Assembly: GCA_033063855.1 (NCBI GenBank)
Contig: CP093829.1
Location: 7,636,243 to 7,700,242 of the forward strand
From: Smittia aterrima
Taxonomy: Eukaryota > Arthropoda > Insecta > Diptera > Chironomidae
Reading direction: 5' to 3'
DNA: 64,000 nucleotides
This document shows, piece by piece, positions 23,156 to 34,400 of this stretch. A program made the position numbers and the translations under genes. The notes under the pieces are model-generated. The model was given only the letters and a program-made list of their open reading frames with translations. It did not search any database and had not been told where the DNA came from. The first letter of the stretch is position 1. Every line of letters begins with the position of its first letter.

Positions 23156-23698
23156 TCATTTCTTGTGCAATTGTCGGTCGAGTTGATATTCCAAGTTTTC
23201 GATTTTTGATTGATTTCCAATGATTTCTGTTTCAAGTTGTCGATTGCGTCTTCTTAACTGTCGATCGTTGTCCTCAAATTGAATGCAAAGATTCTTAAAT
23301 TCTTCGAGCAGTTCATCTTTGATTCCTTCGACTCGAATTATCTTGTCAACATTTTCTTTTGCTTTCTCGTCTGACTCTTCCACTTCGTGTTCAGTTTTCG
23401 GTAGAATCCTGTCCATTTCTCTCAGCTCGTCGATCAAAAGTCGATAGTCGTTGACCCAGAATGAAAGTTCCTTCTCCAATCTCGTCAGAATATCTTGAAA
23501 TTCAATTGTTTTCACTTTCGGCGGTTCCTTCAAAATTTCCGGTGGCGGCATTTGCAAGAACATCGAAGTTGGATGCTCCTTCTTAATTATTTCTAACTCA
23601 CTGGAAATTCTTCTGATCTGCTCACGAAGAGGAATCTTCTCCACTTTCCTATAAATCTGAAGAGTTTGCATCTTATTTGCTTGAATCATTGATTCCAT
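23156..23698 (-). CDS. paramyosin rod-tail paralogue, short (coiled coil)
   Basis: Single exon, 180 aa, starting at ATG 23698. Related to the 275-aa gene at 20540-21428: LEKELSFWVNDYRLLIDELR against IETELELWVNEYKDLLEDYR. It aligns to the paramyosin rod in the same register: VEGIKDELLEEFKNLCIQFE against IEAIKKSLEVEVKNLSVRLE. It stops about 25 residues past that point, so it lacks the last paramyosin exons and the intron retained by its sister. The N-terminal 70 residues, including Pro-rich MPPPEILKEPPK, have no match in paramyosin. Same strand as paramyosin, 670 bases downstream of its stop. The frame is clean and the heptads persist, so it looks like a functional gene rather than a fragment. 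Confidence 0.6.
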   Translation of the reverse strand: MESMIQANKMQTLQIYRKVEKIPLREQIRRISSELEIIKKEHPTSMFLQMPPPEILKEPPKVKTIEFQDILTRLEKELSFWVNDYRLLIDELREMDRILPKTEHEVEESDEKAKENVDKIIRVEGIKDELLEEFKNLCIQFEDNDRQLRRRNRQLETEIIGNQSKIENLEYQLDRQLHKK

Positions 23699-24202
23699 TT
23701 CTACTTTCAAAGGAATTAACTTGTGAACGACGCTAAGTCTAAACGATCACTGAGTTTCCGATTTCTCTAATATTCAATCAAAGAGTGATGCAATCAAATG
23801 CAGTTCACAAAGTATCTGTAAATAATTCCCTTGACGAGTAGATAAAATTAAAATTAGAAAACTCTCCAAGGGCGAGAAGTGAATGAGAAGTTTTGTTTAC
23901 TTTTTGAAGAAAATTTTATTAATAAACTCGTTTATTACATCGATTAAGTTGTTTGGATATTGATTGCTGATTCACTTCGGATCGTGAAGCGAAACTGGGT
24001 GAGAAAGCAAAGGGACGCTGGGTTGCCAAAAATTTGAGAGAGCTGCCAACCTCAAGAGATTCGTATCCTCCAAGATTTTCCTTTCAAATGACACTTTAGG
24101 CTTTTTGATATAAACAAAAAATAATTAATAAAAACTTTTAATTTTAAAATGTAACTTGTATGTGTGTGTTCGTTGATCTCGTGACATCGCCAAATTCAAA
24201 TG

Positions 24203-24208
24203 TTTATT
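24203..24208 (-). terminator. polyadenylation signal for paramyosin/miniparamyosin
   Basis: AATAAA on the minus strand, about 160 bases after the shared paramyosin stop codon. Confidence 0.45.
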
Positions 24209-24368
24209 AAAAAATAATTCTTCTATTTTTCTGATGTATTTAAATAGACTTCCATTGATCAAAAATATATGCTTAAGACTTCTCCTTCCATCAATCTCCT
24301 TCTCTTGCTGCTGTTCCTTTCTTTGATGTTTTTGTGTAATTTGACGTGAAAAAAAAAGTTTTCGAGGC

Positions 24369-27300
24369 TTAGTTTCTTTCAACGGATGATCGGCGTGTGA
24401 CAGTTTCTGAGACCATGTAGACTTGACCTCCGGGAACTGTTGATGTGGTGACGAAAGTGCGGTGCTTAGCACGAACCATGTTCAAGCTGCTTTCGGCGAC
24501 ATCAGCGCGTTCTTCAGCTGCTTCCAACTCGCGTTGAATTTTGCGTGCGCGTGAGACGGATTGGACTGAGAAACCCTCCTAGAAAATAATTAAAATTTGA
24601 TTTGAGTAAAAGGTTCAATTAAAGTTTTTTAATTCGACAAACCTGTTCAGACAATTGACGTTTGTATTGGTTGAGTCTGGAGGTGGCTTTGTCTAATTGT
24701 TCTTGCAACAACAAAACATTCTTTTGATCTTCTTCACATTGGATGACAATTTCCTTGACGGTGCGTTCCTTCTTTCTCAAGATCTTGATGGTTTCAGAGT
24801 GGTTTCTCTTCTCCAAGTCCAATTCAGTTTCCATGTCACGGACACGAGATTCCAATTTGGAGATGGCACGACGAGCTCCAACAACGGCATTGGCTTCGAC
24901 TTCTTCAAGACGGACAGAAAGATTCTGAGGAAGAGAATTTGTTAGAAAGAAAAGAAAAATATTTTTGATTTTATTTTTACCTTGACTTCGACTTCCAAAG
25001 ACTTCTTGATGGCTTCGATCTTGACAATGCGTTCTTGTTCTTCGTGAAGAATTTCAACAGTTGATTTAAGCTCCACCTGTCAATCAAATTATTAATAAAA
25101 AAAATCTTTTCTAAATATTTTTTGAACTCACCTGAACTTTCTGGTAGCGCTCGTCGCTAAGACGCAATTCACGAGTAACTTCTTCGTAATCTGAGGCCAA
25201 TGATGAGAGCTCAGCTTCGATCTTGGCACGCATATTTTGCAAGCTAATGTTGATGGTGTTCAATTCGCTGTTGCGAGTCTGTGATTCTTCATATTGAATT
25301 TCAACTGCACGCTTGGAGCGGAGAGATTGCTCGTAGTTCGAGCGCATCTCTTCCAATTCTCCGCACAAAGCTTGAACGCGACGTTGAGCAATGTTGTATT
25401 GGTCCATTGTGGTTTGCAATTGACGTTGGAGCTCTTCGTAGTGAGCAGTGATTTCGGTCAACTGCAAAGATTGCTTCTTGATGGTCTTCTGCAAATCAAT
25501 GTTGGTCTTGTTGGCGACATCCAAAGACATTTCCAATTCAGTGATTTGAAGCTGGAACTTCTTCTTGATGCGTTGAACTTCGGTCTTCAATCTAGTTTCA
25601 GCTTCCATGACGCGAATATTGAGTTGTTCAATTTCAATGCTAGTCTGCTTGCTGTGGAATCGTAAAAGTCAAGTCATTAGTCGGAGAGTTGATGGAAGAA
25701 AGTGAATCTTCATTTTCTCAGTTTCATTCATTCAAGTTCATTCAAGTTTAAGGAAAAATTTTATTCAAAGAGAAACACAAAAAGCTTTTACAATAAATTT
25801 AATTATTTCTAAAAATTCGATCGATTTTAAATGTTTGAAATCTGTTGTCAGCAATGAAATCATCAGCAGCGATTGTCAGTGCGCTCATGTCGCCTCTCAA
25901 TTTAGATAAATGACGACCGAAGGTTCTTTCAAAGCAATCGGATTCCGTTTCTTGTTTCTTGAATCTTTCCTGAAGCTGCTTCAACTGTTCAGCTCGAGTT
26001 TCACGGGAAGTTCGTCGACTTGACGAGCTTGCCTTTGCTTCGATTGAAGCTTCTTCGTCTTCATCTTTTTCTTCGACTTTCTCTGATTTGCATCCGCTCG
26101 ACAAAAGTTTGTACTTTGCTCTGTGATTATGAGGATCTTCTCCCAATTTCGTTTCAATATCTTTCAGATTTTCCACTTTCGCATCCAAAATGATGTCTGA
26201 GTGAGTTTTCTCGAAACGATTCTTTGATCTTGGATTGTAAACTTTCTCTCTTGTGAAATCATATTTCGCAGCTTTTCTGTAATAATTATTTGCACTTTCA
26301 CGAGCTTCGCGAATATCTTCGATTTTACTTTCAATTTCTTTCTTTGTTCGGAAATCTCTGGCACTTTCATAATTCGCTTTCTGCGCTGGATGGAAATCCT
26401 TCATGATATCTCTCGCTTTCATTTGAGATCGAATATTAATCTGAATCATATCTTCCTCGGTTAAATGCCGTGGAACGAAAGGACGAGAGCCTCTGCTCTT
26501 CTTGATGTGCTGAATCGGAACGAAAGGACGTTCAGCGATTCCAAGTCCAGGAATCTTCAAATCCAAATCATAAATCGGCTCGTAATACGCGAGCGTGTAT
26601 CCATATCGACTGCTGTAAGTCGGAGAATCCAACACTCCATTGTACTTAGCGTACGCTGGCGTTCTCAAAACACTGAACTCTTCCATTTGAATAATTTTCC
26701 GATAATTTTATTTTGTGCTTAGCGTTCAAGTAAAAATTTGCGACTAACGACGCTAATATTTCTCGCTCCCAGCGTTTTCGTTTTTGGCCGTGAAAATTCA
26801 TGAACATTTACTTTCCTACTCTCGCTCGGGATGAACTCAAGGATTTCGACATTAAAATAATGAGCGACTGACATAATACTCGTGTACTCAAGCTTGACGA
26901 TTGCGTCTTAAAATTTATTCATCACTGCAATCAAAAAATTTATTTCTGAACCGGATGACGCCCTCTAATGTCACTCGTGCCAAAAAGTTTAATAATTAAT
27001 TAATTAGCGATTAGTAAGGGAAAACAATTTTCTCCGTACAGCGACGTTTGAGGTACATGAGTTCATTTTGAACTGAATTAAATTCTCTGACAAACATTCG
27101 ATGGTGCACCTCAGATTGCGGAACTTTCTTCAGAATCTTCTCAACCTTCGTAAAGATTTTTGGTTGATCTGGAACTTCCGGATCAGGAATTGAAGTGACT
27201 GGATCGACTCGACGAGGTTTCTTATTGAAGTCAATGGACTTTGGATGATGAATAGCTTTCGTATGATTGAGCACATCATTGACGAGGATATCACAGATTT

Positions 27301-30300
27301 CATCAGCTGACTTTCCTTTGATTTGTTGTAGCACTCGGAAATTAAAAATGTCCCTGTGTCTTAAATCCCCTCTCTCGACTTCAGAGTACAAGTCGTGAAC
27401 CTTCTCACAGATTTTCCTCAATTCCTTGTCAGCGTCTTCACGTTGACGACGTCGAACCATCGCCTCGATTTCCGCGTAAAACTCTTCATCTCTATCATCG
27501 TCAGGTCTGTTAATGATTCGATGTCTGTCGTGCTCGCATGGCTCAGGCTTTTCATTGCGATCGAAACTTGGTTGATAATAACAAATCGCATAGCCTAACA
27601 AGTCGTTGTAAATAATTTTCTTTACATTTCTCTGATTGTAATATTTCTCCGCTTGATCTTCCATTTTGTTCTTCTTTGTTTTAATTTTGATAATGAACTG
27701 AAGATTCAGTGAGATCGTCAAGCTTTTTCATTCCAATTTTAAATTTGATGACACGTGTGGAAATTATTGTGAAGCTAAAATAAGATGGAAGAAGCTTTTA
27801 AAGCTTCGCACAATTAAAATGAATATTTATTGAGAGTTCTGGCGACGACGTGAGTTCGATATCTCGTCGTGCCCACGATTTCTGTTGACAAAATCACTTT
27901 GCTTGGAAGCTCTCTGCGAATTTCTTTACACGAAGTTTGCTCAAAGATTTCCGGATGATTTTTCCTTTTAATCTCATCCAAACTCGCTTCGTAGATTTTC
28001 TTCATTTCTGGTTTCTCATAAACAACTTTCGGAGCTTTCGGTTTTGTTCTGTCTTGAATGTGAGTTAGTGGAACGTAACGAAGACTTCTCTCCGCGAAGC
28101 CAAAGCCAGTCGCTCGATAAGGAGTTAAGTCGTAATAAGGTTTTTCATGGAGGACTCCATAGCAATGATATTTGCAGCGATTGTAAAGGATTCTCCCAGT
28201 CATTCCCCGACTGTAAGTTGGATGATTTGGCTTTTCGTATTTGATCGTGTCCCATGTTTCAGGAATTTCAATTTCTTTCGCTTGAACTTGGGCCATGTTT
28301 GAGAACTAAAGGGAAACTAAGAACTGCCAGTTCGAGGCAATTTTTCTTCTACTTGAAGATAAATTGAAGAATTATTTTTAGAATCGTTTGACGTTGCAAG
28401 GAAATTGCAAACTATCTTAGCCTTCGAATGATTTTTAAAACAAAGTCTCATCGAGAGAAATAATTTATTGCTAATCAAACAAAAAAGTTTTTATTATTTC
28501 AAATTATTTTTATTCATCGTCGTCGTCTTTCTCTTCCTTGAAAGCTTTCGAAAGTTTATTGATGCGTTCGTAGATCTTATCAATCGAATCGCAATAACTT
28601 TTTATGTCGTGCATCGCATCCTCACGACGCTTCGTAATTTTATGTTCGCATGTTCGATGAATGTCTGTGATAACTGATCCAGATTGTGGAATCTTTTCCT
28701 CCGAAGTTTCTGGCTCATCACATTCCTCTTTCTTTGGCCGGGACTTATTCAAATATTTCTCGTAAATGTAATTTACATTCTCAATCGTCTCGTCGACAGT
28801 CTTGCCATGAATTGTGTTTTTATATCTCGGGAAGAGCATCTCGTGGCGATTGTAATCGAAGTCTCTTGCTTTCTTGAATAAATCTTTGGCTTTCTCACAA
28901 GTGTCGTGGATTGTGTCAATTTTCCTTTCTAAATCTTTCCGTTTGATGAATTCGCTGGGCGTTTCTCTGAGTTTCCAGAGTCGCGTGGGTTCTGGTTTGA
29001 ATTTTCTCGTTTTCGGTAAATTAATTTTCTTTGACCTCTCGATGATCTCCAAAGCTGGATCACGCATCAAAGGCGTGTAATATGCAACAGCATAACCAAA
29101 CCGATCGTTGTAGATAACGTTTGAAATCTCTTTTCTATTTTCCGACATCTCTGTTTGACTTTATTATGAAAACTGTTTTGACGCGAGCACAAAAATAAAC
29201 TCAAATTGGCTATCGACTCGAGTGAAACAAACAAAACTCATCTCGCACGAGTATCGATGGAAAATCAATGCACACAAGTAACAAATGGAAACTTCTTCAA
29301 TCGAGTTTAGTATGAGGAAGCTATTCTCGTATCTATCGTGGCCTTGAAAGTCTTTATTTTCATTTCTCTTTCATTACATTCAATCGTTTCGTTAATCGTT
29401 TCGCAATTTAATTTTATTTTACGAGTAAGTTTCCTTCAACCTTCTAATTTCGTTTCTCATTCGTCTCAGCATTCGTCCGTATGTCATTTCAAAGAGAAGT
29501 GAATCGGCCGCACGTTGACTCATCACTTCCATGTGTCGTCGTTTCTGTGCCGAATAGTTCTGTAAGCCACATCGAGGTGGAGACGGATAAAGATTCTTTT
29601 CGTAAGGAATGTCAGCAAATTTACTCTCTGAACATTCTAATTTCTTTCTCAGCTCAGCATTTTCAGCTCTAACATTGCTTTCTATCGTTTCTTGCGTTGT
29701 TTCTTCTTTGAGAACAGGTAAAGTCAATTCCGGAACGTGAATTTTTTCGATTGGCTTAGGAGCTTTCGCTGCTCGTCTTAAAGCAGCCAAAGCGAGTTTT
29801 CTTTGCGTTTTCCCCTTTTCTTCGAGATCTTTCTCGTACACATAATCGACATTTTGCATTACATCATCGACTAATACATCGCAGATCTCGTCAGCAGACT
29901 TTCCACGTAATTTACTTTTAACTCGAGGCGACAGAACCTCACGTCGCTTCATGTCAAACTTTTCTGCTTTCTTATAGCATTGGCGGATATTGAAAAAAGC
30001 TTCTTTGACTTCGTCCATCTTTCTCTCGATGGTCTTTCTACGAATGAAATCTTGAGCAGCTTCATAATCCCCAGGAACATTTGGTCTTCTAACTTCTTCG
30101 GTTGGTCCGACAGGTTTCCCCGCAGCTTTCAACGTTCGAAGACTTTTTCTCTGAAGTGGAATTGTGTACGGCAAGTCCGCCATTCTCAAAGGCGGAATCT
30201 GCGTATCCAAATCATAGATTGGATCGTAATAAATGATCGCGTAGCCACAGCGGTCGTTGTAAATAACATTGTTAACTTTCCCCCGACTGTACGTTCTACT

Positions 30301-31420
30301 AATCGACATTTTCAATCAGGATTTCTGATCAACCTTTAACGTTAAACGTTTAATTGTTCACTGAAGGTTTTGTCTTTGAATTCGGGATATTTATTAATTA
30401 CTTCGGCCCCTAATAATAGTTTTTAAGTTCTCTCAACCGGAAATATACAAAGTTTGAATGAGTTCTGTCAGTTTGAATGTTTTCTTGGCTTGTGAATCAT
30501 TAAAATTCTTTATTCGAGAGTAAATTTTCTCTTCGCATCGCTTTCCATTTCTTATAAGTAAATTCTTGCTTTCGTAAATCACGATTCATTGATTCTAATC
30601 TGTACCTGGTATCGCTGAGGAACTCCTCAGTCTTGTCAGTAAAACTGTTCAACTCCTTTTTCACATTCTGCAAAGTGTTCGTCACATTTTGATTCACAGC
30701 TTGCATGACGTCAAAGTTTTTCGGTCGATTTTCACTCAAAGAACGAGCATGACGTTTGGTCTGAGCCATCGCGTAGCATTGACGGAAGACACGAGCATCC
30801 TCGTCAGTCGATTCTTTAATCTTTTTCATGCTGTCAGCGAGCAGAATATTTCGAATTTGATTCGCTGACTTTCCTTTGATTGCACGTTTGAGTTCAATTG
30901 GGAAACTTTCGCGTTCGTCTTCGAGCAAGCGACGTTCACCTTCTTTGTATCGATAGTAAGCTTCCATTTCAAGATCTTTCACGTCTTGTAAAATTTTATT
31001 CACGTCTTTTCTGTAAACTGCTTCAAGAGCACTGCTTCGTGGAAAATTTCTTAAAAGTTTCGTTGCGTCAGCAGTTGGAATTGCACCAAAGTAAGAACGT
31101 TTCACGTCAAAGTTATTGATATTTCGCAACGCGGCTTCTTGACCTTTCTTAGCAAGTCTTAACGATTCTTCAGAATTGTATAACTTGATCGGTTTTTTCG
31201 GTTCGTATTCACGGATGTAACGCTCGTTAGTCCAAGGCAAATGCGGTAACTGAAGATTTTCTTCCTTTGCATCGCGTTTATCCAAATAATCGAGCATTGG
31301 CTGGTAGTAGTTCATCGAATAGCCGTAAGTGTAATCATAAATTCTCGAGTGGGGATGAGCGGGCTTGTATACGATCTTCGCCCTATGTAGATCCGAAGGA
31401 GTGATGTGTATATGCGCCAT
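24369..31420 (-). CDS. Prm: Miniparamyosin (short paramyosin isoform)
   Basis: Proposed exons (minus): 30606-31420 (unique head), then the shared paramyosin exons 25132-25651, 24981-25076, 24643-24924, 24369-24578. The head exon has an open frame to 30500, but the sequence ACCAG/GTACAG at 30606 is a donor in exactly the phase needed to join the shared exon (…AG plus C). The product is 640 aa, the length I recall for fly miniparamyosin. The head starts with ATG 31420; residues 26-42 read RIYDYTYGYSMNYYQPM, then DYLDKRD, a KGKSAN motif near residue 185, and mixed helix. In flies miniparamyosin is made from an internal promoter of the paramyosin gene and is found in thick filaments of a subset of adult muscles. 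If the intron were retained, a 306-aa head-only protein would result. Confidence 0.75.
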
Positions 31421-34400
31421 CGCTTCTCTTCTCGAATTTCCCCTCCAACGACTAAATTTAGCTTTCGTAGACTTTAATCACAAGAAAATAAATCACCGAA
31501 AACTCAATTGATTTTCATCGGTTTGTAAACGAGGAAACTAGTTTGCAATAGCAATCAATCGAATGTAATGAGTCAGTTGCATCGAACGAGTTTCATTTAA
31601 GCAAAAACTTTTCGGGGCCTTTGAGTGTGACCAACCTTGAAAGTTTCAATGAGAGATATTTGTTCTTGATATCTTGAGAAATTTGATTGCATTTCTAGTC
31701 GGTCAACGACTTTTTGCGTTTAGCTTTCGTCCTGAGATTCATTCATTCATTCATGCTTTGAAAAGAGAGAGGGACTCACCGAATAGCTTCAATTTCTTCT
31801 TCCTTGATGGCAATACTACGTTCAGCATCATGACGGAATTGTCCGTATTCAGAAGCCAAGGCTTGGGCACGCTTTTCTTCAGCTTTGCGTCCCTAAAAGA
31901 AAAACAATAAACTTTTCAGCTCAAATGACTTTTTGTGAGAAGATTTCACAACTTACAGCTTCTGCTTCCTTGTACGCGGCAGTGATTTCTTCACGCTCGT
32001 TCTCAAGGCGACGAATTTCAAGCTCGTATTCGTGAAGACGACGAGTCAATTCGCTGATGGTAGACTTTGAGTCACGGAGTTCATCTAAAAGATAAAATTT
32101 GTTAATCTTTTATCAGAAATATTTAATAAATTTTTTTTTCTTACCTCCCAACTTCTTGTTGTCACGAGCAAAAGCATCCTTTTGTTCGCGAGTTTTGTCC
32201 AACTCAACAGTCAAACGTTGAACTTCAACTTGTTTGTTTCTGAGATCACGTTGAGTGTTCTCGTACAAGAGGACAGTTTCTTCCAAACGCGACTTCAATT
32301 CAATGTTGGTACGTTCGAGGATTTCAACTCTCTTTTGGAGATCGCGAGCGATGCCGTTGGCCTTCTCCAAATCGATGATGAGAACTTCGATTTCAGTAGT
32401 CAACTTGGTCTTGAGCTTCTCCAAGCTGTTGATCTTAACAATCAAAGATTCGATGTGTTCCTCTTGTTCATTGATGCGAATAGTGAACTTGCGACGAGTC
32501 TCTTCGACTTCTTCAACGCGAGCGTGAGCTTCGGTTTCGTATTTGTTCTTGTACAAAGCAACGTTGCCGTTGGCGTTCAACAATTGACGCTCGAGGTCCA
32601 AGCGAGCTTCAGATTCTTCTTCCAATTGGAGACGAACTGATTCCAAGTCGACTTCGACTTGACGCAAAGTTGCTTCCAAAGTGGAGCGACGACGTTCATC
32701 CTCTTCCAAACGACGTCTGCAATCTTCCAATTGTGTGATGACTTGGGAACGAGAGTAAGAGACATTTTCGATGTTGATCTTGAGATCTTGGACCTCCTTG
32801 ATCAAGTCGAGGTTTTCTTGAGAGATGCGCTGCTTAATCGAGGTAATATCCAAGATTGTGCGGTTCAACTCTTCAATTTTGATGTTAAGCTCGGAGACTG
32901 AGATTTCGAGTCTTTCGATGTGTTTAACGTGGATGATCTTTTCCTTGTTGGATGACTCAACAGTGGCTAAGAGTTCATAGATCTCAGCTTGGAACTTGGC
33001 CTTTTCCTTCTCAGCTCTAAAAGCAAACACGAAAAATAGAAAAATAGGTCAATGTTGTTCTCTCTCGTGTTTGGATAATAAAAAATGTTTTTTTGGAGTC
33101 TCAATATTTTTCCGAGTTGCATGAACCTGTATCAAGTTTCTCTCGTGATTTTCAATTTCCCTGCATGACTTCACGCAGATTACTCGTCTACTTTACTTGT
33201 AATTTTATGTAAGAAAAGAAAAAACACATTGAGCGGTTCATATTTGGCCCGGAGTTGGATCGAGAGCAAAAATAAAAATCTAAAAATAACTCCACACTTT
33301 GAACATTTGAAAAATTTTTCGGCTCAAGTATTCAACAGTTGAGAGAAAAATTAATTCATAAGTAACTTGTGAATGTTATGCTAAATTTAAATGCAAATTC
33401 TGTTCCTGGATAAAGTTTCTTCGAAGAGGAAATTAAATTTAATTGAAGATTCGCAGGAAATGAAAAAATTAATTTTATGAAGAAAATTGAGGAAAAATTA
33501 TTTTCTCTCTCTCCAGAGTTGATCAAACTAAAAACAATTAAAGTTAGTTTGTCGACTAAACTTGAAAATGTTAACAGAGGATTTGCGATTTATTTTCATG
33601 TCGACCATTAATCATGGAAAAGTTTGTTTTCATGCGAAAATATAATTTGACCTAAATCGCCGACTCGGAAAAGCTTAAAAAGTGAAAATTTCGCAATGAA
33701 TTTTTAGTTTTTACCTATTTTTAGTTTTAGAGAGCATTTCAATTTGTTCATTGAAGTCAACAACAATTTCTTGATGTTTCTTCTTCAACAAATGAGCAGT
33801 TTCTTCGGATTCCAAGTGGACGTCTTCAAGGAGCTTACGCATCTTGCTCAATTCAGTGTCGCGCTTGCGGTTCGTTTCGAATTGACTCTCAGCACCTCCC
33901 TCGGCTTCTTCCAAACGTTCCGACATCGAGATGACTTGAACGCTCAAATCGGCTTTTTCGCGTTCGATCTGTAAATTAATTTCAGGAAATTAGCAAACAC
34001 ATTTCAAGATCATCATTGGAGCTCTTTCTCATTACACTCATCGATCATCGCTAGACGAGGAGATTTATCATTTTTCAAAAGGGGAAACTGTTTATCAACG
34101 ACATCGAGACGCTTGCGAAAAGAGAAAAAACTGAATTTGCAGCTTGATTACTCATCTCGAGAGGAGGAACACAAGTTAGTAACGTGAGGTAACGTCTTCT
34201 ATATTTAACGCTCGATAAAATAAATTCTTCTACTTTCCAACCGTGAGAGTGAAGAAAAAAAAGTTTTCTCGATATTATTTTAACCAACACAATATGACTC
34301 GAAACCAATACACGATCGTAACAGTTTTTCCTCCCGAGCGAAAAAGATTTGAAGAATTTCCGTGAATTTTCTCGCAATTTTTAGGCTATGAATAATGTTT

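Noticed and set aside
33715..33724. CTATTTTTAG, exact MEF2 consensus
   Set aside because: It lies in a paramyosin coding exon next to a splice donor and is explained by the encoded KTKNR residues.
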